Origin: Mesaphorura yosii
Lineage: Eukaryota > Arthropoda > Collembola > Poduromorpha > Tullbergiidae
DNA: 29,226 nucleotides
Reading direction: 5' to 3'
Assembly: GCA_009869945.1 (NCBI GenBank)
Contig: WIXG01000647.1
Span: 1-29,226 of the forward strand
Below the pieces are notes generated by a model. It was given only the letters and a program-made list of their open reading frames with translations, made no database searches and was not told the origin of the DNA. The translations under genes and the position numbers were made by a program. Shown piece by piece: positions 1 through 9,800 of this stretch. Numbering within the stretch: position 1 is the first letter of the stretch; each line of letters opens with the position of its first letter.

Positions 1-337
1 TACCGCCAAAAGGTAAGTTTTTCAAAACTATTCCAAATTGATATTTCTGCGTTCTGAGCGGAAATTATGAGCCAAATCACTGCTAAGAACCCCTAATATA
101 GGTTAGGGGGTGTGGGTGCCTGCAGTACCCCTAAAAGGTAAACATTACAACAGCTTACAAAATCAGTAATTTTAGATCCGAACAATACGAGCATTTGATA
201 CATTACCCAAACTACTTAGTTTGGATGATTAATTGAGATCAACCAAGGGGAAAGAGATGGTCCCATATTCGAAAATGGCCATTGCAGACTAGATTTAAAA
301 AAGTGAGTATAATTGAACTATTTTTAGGTTGTAATGA

Positions 338-631
338 TTTCTCCGAAACTCACGGAGCGCGGTCAGGTTCGGTGCGTTTGGTCCATCGCCTTGCTCAGGA
401 GCATTTCCATGGAATTACTCAGATTCGGATTACTCAGAGTACTATGCAATACTCAATGAAGCTTCAAAGGCAGTCAAGATTGAGAGGCAAATGGAGGAAC
501 AACAAAGATACTCTCAACTTCCTCAAATTAGCAAAGAGGAATATTACAAGTGGTTGGATTCGCCATTAGTTGTTTCTCCTATTGCCCGGCATACCATATG
601 GGACCCCATCGAGTCTAACCACTGGAGTTAG
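338..631 (+). other. Unrecognised coding-like open frame (gene or transposon remnant)
   Basis: A frame stays open for 97 codons between a TGA at 335-337 and a TAG at 629-631. Its composition looks like protein: there is an acidic and tyrosine-rich part, then a helical stretch beginning QMEEQQRYSQLPQ and ending with WDPIESNHWS. There is no ATG before the QMEE region, so if real it is an internal or terminal exon; a weak AG acceptor could lie near 366-367. I recognise no family. It may be a remnant of a mobile element or chance. Confidence 0.2.
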
Positions 632-1327
632 TCATATAACATGGGGTCTACGTCCACCATATCAAATTTTTACATTTCTACTACCTCGAGCGTACTTTCA
701 AAAAATTTCTGAAGAAACTCAAGAGAATAGCTCAGTACAAGCAGTAGTGTTACACGGATCCTTCGCCATGTCAACGCACGTGAAATTGAGATAGTCTTGC
801 ATGCATCTCAGAATTTCGTACGAGATAAAGTCAGGGCCCCATTCCTCCATTCCAGTGCGCGTTCTCATTTCCAGTTGCATCTACCCACGTAAAACGCTAC
901 ATTGTAAAATAATAGCGAACGCTGGCGGTGAGGACTGCGCGCGAACGTAGAACAACTGGACGCTTACCACCCTCCACGATACGAACTTACGACTGACGAA
1001 TGAATGAACGCAAACGAGAACACGGACACAGATGATAATTGCAATCAATTAACAAATGGCTTTTATTCAACTTGGACTTGGCTGGACTGGACAATTAATT
1101 GATGGCTCTAGACCTGATTAATAAATTATTGCGACTCCTGGCTGACGCTGCTGTTACGGACTGACTGACTCCCTTCTCTTTTTCTCTGACTATTTTCATA
1201 ATTTTTCTACTTTGACTCATGCACTCGACCTGGACACGATTTAAATATACTCATTCCTCGGTCGAAGCATTAACATTCCTTCAATTGTCTGCCCGAATGA
1301 TCAAATTCATCATATTGTAGCACTCAC
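632..1327. other. Non-coding stretch, nothing recognised
   Basis: AT-rich sequence with many stops in all frames. I see no RNA gene, no clear repeat and no convincing coding exon here. Confidence 0.5.
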
Positions 1328-1510
1328 CACGTGCGCCACGTCAATTATCAAGCCCTGTAAATTAAGTCTTCTGAGAGAAGAGGTTGAATCCCCGAGTCGA
1401 AAGTCGGAGCACAGTATTTTCTTCCAAATTTCCCTCCCTTTTGTTCTATTGAGCTGCTTCATTCCCAACAACTCACACAGTTGTTCAGTCCGGCCACTGG
1501 TCCCAGCCAT
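1328..1510 (-). CDS. Possible first coding exon, unknown protein
   Basis: A minus-strand ATG at 1510 in a good start context (GGTCATGG) opens 61 codons. They end exactly at a consensus-like splice donor (GTG|GTGAGTG, intron starting at 1327). The peptide begins MAGTSGRTEQLCELLGMKQL and is basic in the middle. I do not recognise it and cannot find a convincing downstream exon in the 1.3 kb left on that strand. It lies directly outside the left inverted repeat of the MULE element. It may be part of an older transposon or a chance frame. Confidence 0.2.
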
Positions 1511-1554
1511 GACCTTTATTGTCCGGCGGAGCAGGTGAATATATACACAATTTC

Positions 1555-1659
1555 ACTGTATACAGCTTGAGCGTACACGCATGACCGTATACGCGCTTCA
1601 CCGTATACACGCTTCACCGTATACGGGAATCCTCAAACAGCCATGAGGTTGAGATTTCA
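1555..1659 (+). repeat. Left terminal inverted repeat of the MULE
   Basis: Begins ACTGTATACAGCTTGAGCG. Between its outer and inner conserved blocks it has 33 extra bases where the right copy has one base. These are two added copies of a 16-base unit of the type CTTCACCGTATACRSG (1,580-1,595, 1,596-1,611), next to the shared unit at 1,612-1,627. The right repeat carries only one unit. Confidence 0.85.
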
Positions 1660-2304
1660 AAACAAAGAGAAACGCTTAGTTGCGACGACGCTTCGGTAGT
1701 CGGATTTGAAATTGCTTACAATCTAAGATCACGTGTAAAATGCAAGTGTTTCATGTAAAGGAGCACTAAAAAATTATTCAAATTCATCTCCCTTTGAATG
1801 GCAAAGTTGTCACGGCTGCATTTCGGTTTATTGATAAGGAATGAGTAACTCATTGTACATCGCACTCTCGACTCTTAACTGCAACACTCCGGTATAACAG
1901 TAAAGTATCATGGGCTGTGGAGAAAAAAGTTAGGGAAAGAAGTTGGAGATATGATCACGAGTTATACTAGGCCACTGGACGTTGCGATTTGATATCACGA
2001 TGCGTTGGTATTGCCTGCGAATGCGAGAGTACTGTGCTGGTGTTCGTGATGAGCGCCATGTAATCACCCCACACCACAATCTTTAAGTCAGACAATCACG
2101 CAATTATTGCCTTTTATCTATCGCTAACCTCATAGCTTGAAATTCACCGCAGTCTCGAATCCACCATCAGTAAACCACATGTTCCACATAGCAAATGATT
2201 ACTACATACGGAGATCTTCAAACTTCTCAATTCCAATACATGCTACGATTCAGTAGCAACGCAAATTTTTGTAAGACAGCAACAATTTAAATTTCGATTT
2301 CGCC

Positions 2305-2597
2305 ATGATGGACATTAAGTTGGCTCTTCTATTAGCTCTCTGCATCTCGCTCATTGGGTTTGCCACGTGGAGTCCTAAAGTTGATGCTGGTATGATATTA
2401 CTCAATACACTGTAAATTATTTGGAATAATAGAACTTTAACATTCTAGCCCCGGAAACCCAGGAATTTACAACGAAGTGGTACAATTTCGATGGTGAACA
2501 GGATCGAAACGATCCTGCTGGCGACATTTTTGTGCCTGGTAGCACTAAAATATGTAGTGAATATGATCCAAATAGCCCATTGGAAAGATGTAATTAA
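2305..2597 (+). CDS. Small secreted protein of unknown function inside the MULE
   Basis: Two exons, 2,305-2,389 and 2,449-2,597, are joined by a 59-base GT-AG intron (donor G|GTATGA, acceptor TTCTAG|CC) and encode 77 residues. The first exon is a textbook signal peptide beginning MMDIKLALLLALCISLIGFA, with likely cleavage near residues 27-28. The mature part is about 50 residues, acidic, with an NFDGEQDRNDPAGD stretch and two cysteines near the C-terminus (one after STKI, one before the final Asn). Phase is preserved across the intron and the frame closes with TAA. It is too short for ordinary ORF finders. I recognise no family. It sits between the two inverted repeats, so it is either a host gene segment captured by the transposon or a transposon-borne gene. 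Expression is not shown by the sequence. Confidence 0.5.
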
Positions 2598-2699
2598 TAA
2601 GGTCCACCAAATAAACACCAAAAAATCGTGAAATTAGCAAGCAAAATAAGCAACACGAATCGCAATATATGCATTATCAAATCTGGTATTATTCGCATC

Positions 2700-2855
2700 G
2701 AAATTTTGTTTCAGCATTACAGTTAACCACAATCAACTTCTCCAGATTTTCTTCTGTAAAGCCTGTACGATTATCTTTAAAAAGAGACTTAAAACGAGAA
2801 AAACTACGCTCCACTTCACATGTAACAGTTGGAGCGAACTTGAATGAACCATTCA
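2700..2855 (-). mobile_element. hAT transposase C-terminal dimerisation-domain fragment
   Basis: The minus strand encodes a short piece with the hallmark of the hAT dimerisation region: an ERSFSRFKSLFKDNR motif followed by an LEKLIVVNCN helix. This matches the family pattern ERSFSxLxxIxxxxRxxL...LxxLxxIxxN. Only about 50 residues are present, with no catalytic part. The fragment runs up to the point where the MULE transposase frame begins on the other strand, suggesting that a hAT insertion or recombination cut off the 5' part of the MULE gene. Confidence 0.6.
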
Positions 2856-3822
2856 TGCAGTGAAGGACAATACAACCTACCCTTGCATCTACGCATTGTT
2901 ACCGAACAAGCGTGAAGACACGTACAACCGTCTGCTGGAGAATCTGAAAGTGCTGGCCGCTGAACGAAACATTGTTCTGGCTCCAAGAGAAATGATGACT
3001 GACTACGAGATTGGGTTCATGAACGCGATGAGCAAAAGCTTTCCAGGGGCCCAACAAAAGGGGTGCTATTTTCATTTCAGCCATTGGCTGTGGAGAAAGA
3101 TCCAAGAACATCCGGACATATCCAGAAGATACAAAGACTTTGCCTTGGATTTACGCGAAGTAGCAGCCCTTGCCTTTCTTCCCGTTCATGACGTGGTTCC
3201 AACGTTTCAGTTGCTGATGAAGACGCCATTCTTCCGTACCAACACCGATCTGCTCACGCCCTTCATGGATTACTTCGAGGACGTCTGGATCGGTAGACCG
3301 CTGAGAGGAGGGAACCGGCGCCAGCTATTTTTCGCTCATGAAGTTTGGAATATGTTCACTTCGACAACTGATGGTAAGGAATTTGAATTACGCCTAACTG
3401 CATTTTGATTGAACTTGAACAAGTCATTCAATTTAACTTCCGGTATACAAGTTAACGTTAATTTTAACAAGTTACGCAATTCTTTTGTTTCAGGTACTGC
3501 ACGAACAAGCAACAAAGTCGAAGGTTGGAATAGACGATTCTCCTCATTAATTGATGCTGATCATCCTTCCTTATGGAAATTCATAGACAAGCTGAAGGAG
3601 GAGCAGAGTTACAACGAGTTCCGTTTGCACCAGGCAGCCACAAGGATTCCTCCGCCACCTAAACGCATCAAGTATCGCGATCTTGATGCTCAGCTCACAG
3701 ACGCGGTAACCAAATTTGGAACCATCCCTCCGACCAATTACCTGAACAAATTTGCATTTAATATTGTTTTCAATGTGTTTCAATACCATTCTTACCTTTC
3801 TAACATTCTTATTTATATTTGA
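2848..3822 (+). pseudogene. MULE transposase, 5'-truncated (catalytic domain fragment)
   Basis: Two exons (2,848-3,373 and 3,494-3,822) are joined by a 120-base GT-AG intron that keeps the frame (DG|TARTSNKVEGW). The frame begins TIHAVKDNTTYPCIYALLPN, which is the middle of the MULE transposase domain. It continues with a DYEIGFMNA segment and a GCYFHFSHWLWRKIQ segment, the GC-F-H-F motif typical of the MULE/FLYWCH-associated transposases. The N-terminal DNA-binding part and start codon are missing; an in-frame TGA lies at 2,845-2,847, at the junction with the hAT fragment. The rest is free of stops. Probably not able to make an active enzyme. Confidence 0.75.
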
Positions 3823-3946
3823 GTTCTTTGTTACGTTGCTCGTATTTTAGAATAATATAATAACGTTCGAATCATAGCTTCAACTTCCTAGTTATTCCAG
3901 TGTTTTATTTTCATGATTACGATTCGTCGTGTCGATTCTTTGTTTA

Positions 3947-4019
3947 TGAAATCTCAACCTCATGGCTGTTTGAGGATTCCCGTATACGGTGAAGTGTGTA
4001 CGCTCAAGCTGTATACAGT
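3947..4019 (-). repeat. Right terminal inverted repeat of the MULE
   Basis: Reverse complement of the left repeat: 48 of 48 bases match 1,612-1,659 and 24 of 24 match 1,555-1,578, with one base between the blocks instead of 33. Confidence 0.85.
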
Positions 4020-6867
4020 CATCTTCTATATATAATTACATGGACTCGTTGTCCGGCTGACCATCTGCTCGAAGAGTCCGAGGGACAAAAGAAAAAAGTA
4101 CGAACCACTGAAGTCCACACTGGACACTGAAATTGTTGGAACAATGTAGTCTCATTCCTGTACCAGATTCGCGAGAAACGTGGGCTGAGGGAGGACGAAT
4201 TCACCACCAAGAAATGAGCACAGTTCTCGTGGAACTTTAATTATTGACAGAATCGACACGTTAATAACTCTGAATTGAATTGCGTACTCAGCGTGAAGTA
4301 TTTTCGCGACCACGATGAGCACACTGGACAAACATTTCGTAATTTTCGTGACTAATTCAAGAGTGCCCACGCCCCATGTGAACATAATAAATGTTTAGAA
4401 TATTCACTTGACAAATCCACGTCACTCGCTTCCAACCAAATTTGCTGAAGGTTGTCGAAGTCGTTTGTGGTTGTCATTATCACTGCAGGCTGAAGCTTGA
4501 ATTTGAATTTAATTGGGTCAAAGTGCAATTTGTACAGGGAGCAATGAAGTAGTTTGTGTTGTCAATGTCGCACCTCTTCTGGGTATGGGTACTTCGTGCT
4601 CTCAAATTCTTAATTACCTGACCTGTCTACCCAGTCCGTCATCTAACAAGGTCACCCGCAACTGACTGGCAGGGCACATTTCAAAGGTTTCCGCTCCTTC
4701 GTCCTGACAGTCGTGGGCGTCGTCTTCACATTGGAAATTGTCCTCACAGCCTTCTGAGTCTTGGCATTTGAGATACGATCCGCAGGAGCCCGCTCGGGCT
4801 CTTCATGTGTGATTCACGGTGACAGTGGCTTAATTTTATGGTGATGAGGCTCACCTCGGAATAAATTATGCAATCGGAATGGCCACGAGCAAAGAGCAAA
4901 AGAGCAGAGGCAGAGAGCGAAGAGTGTCGCATCAGAATTCGAGTGGCAAACTTTGACCATTCGTTTTCCTCGACGTTGAAGTATTCGGTGTCATATTTCA
5001 TTTCCCTCCGCGGCCATTGTTGTGAATTATGAATTAAATTCGAGAGCGGAACAAAACAAATGTGAAATAGATGAGGCAGCGGCAGGCAGGCGCTTGAACC
5101 CAACAGCCTTTGCCTTTGGCAGTAGGACACGATTTTCTACTTTCTCCTGCTTTCTCTGGCCGCAAGACGCAAGACACGAGATGCGAGTGGAGGTGAAAGT
5201 GCGAGCGAGTTGCGAGTCGAATCGGAATGCAAAGTCGTTAGGAGCAGCTGCGTCTTCTGCTGCCTGCCTGCCTTCTTTATCTGCCCTCGCATCTTGTTGC
5301 TAATGCCCGGAACATGGCACCAGAAATTTATGTACCTGCAACGCAATTCAACGCGAACACTCGCTCTTCTTCTTCTTCTTATCGTACGTGCAAAGGAGAA
5401 AGTACGAAGATGCGATGCCAATGCAGAGTGAAGGCAATAGAAATCTGTGCCTGTGCCTGTTTCTTCTTCCTGCGCGTCTTCCCCATTTGCATCTCACAAC
5501 TTCCTGCGTTACGTCGCTGCTCGGTTATCTTGTTTGTTTGTTTGTGGCTGTGACTCGCTACTTTTGTTATTTAAATTAATGAATCAACCCAAACTTTGGT
5601 CCCATTCGCCGAGATCATTAATTAGGCCAATGAATGCAATTTGCCAACACGAACGACAAACTTTGGCGCGGACAAAGCACGCATTAAACTTGGCGCAATA
5701 GAATTTGTCGACAAGAAGCAACTTGGAGAAAGTGCAGGCAAGCAAAGGAAAGTTCTTAATTCGGGACGCGAGCAGCATTCATCATTCACGGCACAAAAAC
5801 TGAAAACCGAATGCTTATATTTCATACGTGTTTTTGGAGCATTGACAAGTGCCATAATTCACGACCGCGCAAAGCAACAGCGTGTAATTACGACGCCTGC
5901 CTTGGTCTGAGCTGCCCGTTTGCTGACTGCTTCGTCACCTAATCATAGGGCATAAAAATGAAATAATTGCAGAGGGCTGAGATTAATTACCTCGCACCTG
6001 GCCGCAATAGAGTCATTAACAACATGCAAACACGACGGCCGGACACGGAACGCGACTCTCGACTTAAAAGACTTAAAAATTGTGTAAAAGGAGTGTTGAT
6101 ATTTTGAAAGGACACGGTCGAGGCTCGGCTTAATCGCCTGGAACTCCAAACTGCGAAGAGCGTGGATGGCAGGCATGAAAGTGAATGAGTGCGGTCGTCT
6201 GAATGCCATTCACAGTCCATTTGGCGGCCGCTATCTTTCCTAGGCCTCGAGAAAGAAAGCGAGACGGGATGGCTGGTCAACGCTTGGCTGCATTAGAAAG
6301 CAATAATGCGGACGCACGCGGAAGAAAAGCGCGAGTGAAGGAGCGAGCGAGGGAGTTTATTAATAATACACTTTCCATGTTGTCATATTGCCCAAACAGA
6401 ATGGAATAACGATCGAACACTTCCCCAACCCGTCTCAGCCAGGCAGCCAAGCAAGCGTGGGATCCGAGTGTAATGCAATTCTGCACTCACTCCGTGTTCA
6501 CAGAACACGAAAAGTCGTGTTCCAAAACACGGCACGAAAGAAAGCAGCCAGCCAGCAACTCGCTGCTTACTCTCCTCCACTGCTTTCGCTTTCAGTCTGA
6601 GTTGGCAAGCGACACGGCAAACAACGAACAACGAACGACTTGGCTCGAGTCAACGACACGTCGAAGACGACTCGCGACTTGGATTGAAGTGTTGACTTTG
6701 GCTTTGGCTGTGACTCGTGTTTCGCAAGTTTAATAAAGCAACAGCATTAATCATCGTGTCGTTCGCCATGCGACGCACGAAACTCAGCCCATTTATTCAA
6801 GTGGCAATAACCGACCCGATAATCAAGTGAAGTGTCGGAACGGGAATTTCCGCCCGCATAAATTAAG
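4020..6867. other. Long intergenic region upstream of the DDR gene
   Basis: No coding exon, RNA gene or transposon is recognised in these 2.8 kb. Frames are open by chance only. The part from about 4,900 is rich in GAGCGA/GAGAG purine tracts and TTAATTAA-like motifs. It probably holds the promoter and 5' untranslated part of the plus-strand receptor gene that starts coding at 6,868, but I cannot place the transcription start. Confidence 0.45.
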
Positions 6868-9800
6868 ATGATGAGAAACACGCGGCCGTGGACGGCTCTT
6901 CTGGCGGCAGGAGCCTTCACCCTCGCCGTAGCCGGAGCCATGGCGACGACAGTGGCGGGAGCCGCCGAGAAGGGCACCCGAACACGTAAGCTAAGCGCCT
7001 TAACTCTTCCGCTTTCCTGTTGCGTCGTTGTTGCTGTTGCTTTTTCCGTTGCGATGTTGCGAAGGATTTGAGATCCCGGCTCAGATTGCCTGCCATTCCT
7101 GCTGATGTCTTCACTTTCTTCCTGCATTTCATGCGCGTGATTCTCATCTCTCGCCTCGGGCCACACGCAGCCAGGCTGAATGGAGCATTGAGATTGCATT
7201 TCGGTCGTAATGCGAGCGAGATTGTTGTGTTATGATTTTCCAGTCGCCTGCCCTTTTTAATTTCGCCGTTCGGAGGAACCACAACGAATGCAAACAGACT
7301 GGCAGAAGAGAGCAGAAGACGTACAAAGGCAGAGGCACAAAAGACGAGCAGCAGTCGAATGAAAAATGCGGCGTGCGAGCTGCTGCTTTTGAATTTTTAA
7401 TAAGTTAAGTTGGCGTGTCGCGTTCCGAATTTGTCGCAATCATGCATAATGAGCAGCAGACTTCAGAAATACAGAGCGGAGGAGCAACCGAGGCAGAAGG
7501 ACGAGTCGGATGGCTGGCATACAAATGGCTGGCCATTACTCAAACATTCCTCTGCACGTACGCTAATTCGCACGCAGCATCTTGCTCGCTCTCTTCTTCT
7601 TCCTGTTCTTCCTCGTCCTTTGTCGTGTTGAACAAGTTGTCCGCCCGCACGCAACTTTTGTATGCAACTTTGTATGCAACTTTTGTCACTTTCAATCTGT
7701 CAATTCCCAGAAAGCAAGCCAAGCTGGGCCGAGACTTTCTACTTTCTGCTATGCTGTTTCGTATTTTGCTTCGTGTCTTCGTGAGTGATGTGCTTTGTGC
7801 TAAGCTCGTTACGGCTGTCCGAAGGGATTCCAAATTGAGCGCCCTGCTTCAATAATTCTTGATTTAGCCGAAGCCATTGACAACCGATTTGCAGGGCAGA
7901 GCAGCAGCCCGGCCATCTGAACTCGCACACGCACTCCGCACACGAGGAGCCACGCTGCGAATTCGACGCACGTCCGACAATTTAAAACTTCCAGAACGAC
8001 TTTCAGACGGGCCAAATTCACAAACTTTCTTTTCTTCACGCGGAGCAGCTCACACTTTTTCTACTACTTTCTTTACTTTCTTCATTTTGCTTTTGCCTTT
8101 GCATTGCGCACTTTCTTAATGGCAGGCCATCGGCGTGCATGAATATCGAGCACCAAAGTTTATGGCGACGCTGAGGCTGATGGGGGCCTGACACGCGAGG
8201 AGCGGCGTAGGCGAGCAGGCGACGTGCCCGCGCACCCTGCCTAATTAAATAATTATGCACCCGCATCCAGCAACCAACAAAAACCCGAATGCGAATGTGA
8301 GTATTACGTGAGCTGTGCCTGTGCTTTCGCTTTTGCTTTGTGGGTGATTCATCCGTTGCGTTGCGTATTTGTATTGAAGTATTGGGTTTTAAAGTGGGGA
8401 GGACGCCGTGCCTGTGCCCGCATTTGAGCTGATGCCATAGCGGTGAACATTTGTGTTTAATGGAGAGCGAGGAAGACGAGAGAGAATAAGAGAAAGTGTC
8501 AGTGTACAAATGATCATTGCGCTCATTTTTCCATTCTCCGTTTCTCCTGCCTGCCGTTGCGGTATGCCTCGTTCCATTCTCGTTTTTCCATTCTTTGGCT
8601 GCCAAATGGAACGGCTGCCAATAATAAAGAATACATTCCAACCAGCTTATAGCTTACAGCTTACAGCGTACAGCAAAAGGGAAATCGAGTTTCATGTTCT
8701 TGCTTGCTTGCTTGGTCGTCATAATTCTCTCAAGTGCACGTTGCCCTCCTCCGCTCCGTCTCGTTTATTACCGCTCCATATTTCATGATTAAGCTGCACA
8801 ATGGCGCAAACCCTCTTCGAGCAGCCTAAATTAATGACCCCGCCATTAACCATTAATACCAACTCCATGAACTCTCAAAATTATTAACACGTGATGCTCA
8901 ATGCTCCTTTCTTCTTCTTCCGTTTCGTGTTTGCAGTGTGTCCCCTTCCGGAGCCGCTGGGCCTGGAACCTCGGGAGGGGGCGCGCACCCTGCCGGACGG
9001 CGCCCTCTCTGCGAGCTCCTTCTACGTGGGCGCCGTGGGACCGCAGCACGCCAGGCAAGTCGAATGCAAACGCCATGTAAAGTGTGCGTGTTTACGCGAG
9101 CCAAGAGTGCATTGCCACGACGGAACAACAGCGATTGTCATCGCCATCGACATCGCCAGAATGCTTTTATGACTGGCGAGACTCAAGCGTCGTAAAACGA
9201 ACAATGAGCCCATAAAAGCTTGCTCGCGCTTGTCGTGCACGGGCTCACGCTGACTTGCGAAAGAGTGCGAAGCAGTGTTCAGTCGTGTTGTAATGCAGCA
9301 GGGCTTTAATGCGTTTATGCCCGGATCGTTAAAATATGGAGATTTAATAATATCGACGGCCCGTTCTTTATTTCCTCGGCGCGCTGCACCCGATTCGCTT
9401 ATTAGCATATTGCGTGGCCCGTAATGAAAGCCGAGCAGTAGCGGGCAGGGCAGGGAAAGAGCAGGCCGGCGCCCCGCCGGCGCATTCCAGGAGCCGTGCA
9501 GCACTTTGAGTGATGTGCGTGGAATGAGCGGAGATTGCCATGTCTGATTGTGTCAAGGCCTGATTAAGTGAGCAACCAGCAACGAGCCTGAGAGAAGGAA
9601 AACACAAATTCGTACTTCACACTTCAAACTTTTGCTTGCCCACTTTCACTCGCTCAGAGAAAGACTGAGCGGGCAGGAAGTTGAGGGGAACCGTCGTCCA
9701 ACAATCTGATAACAAATATTAAAAAACTCTCGAGACGCGCAGCGAGCGTGGCTTCTCTCCACGCGCCTTTTCAGGCTCCTCACGTGTTTCATTCTTCCTC

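Larger units (their letters stand above)
1555..4019 (+). mobile_element. Mutator-like (MULE) DNA transposon, non-autonomous or degraded copy
   Basis: The element is bounded by inverted repeats at 1,555-1,659 and 3,947-4,019. They match perfectly over an outer 24 bases (1,555-1,578 against 3,996-4,019) and an inner 48 bases (1,612-1,659 against 3,947-3,994). Weaker similarity continues inwards for perhaps 35-40 bases. Inside lie a MULE transposase missing its 5' part (2,848-3,822), a reversed hAT fragment (2,700-2,855) and a small secreted-protein gene (2,305-2,597). I see no perfect 8-11 base target duplication at the ends, so the exact termini may lie slightly further out. The identical repeats suggest fairly recent movement, although the transposase is incomplete. 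Confidence 0.75.

Noticed and set aside
1540..4030. Target-site duplication flanking the MULE
   Set aside because: The nine bases next to each repeat end (CACAATTTC and CATCTTCTA) do not match well enough to claim a duplication.
8036..8641. A 201-codon minus-strand frame in DDR intron 1
   Set aside because: Low-complexity Ser/His/Lys-rich composition, no motif, no good splice or promoter context.
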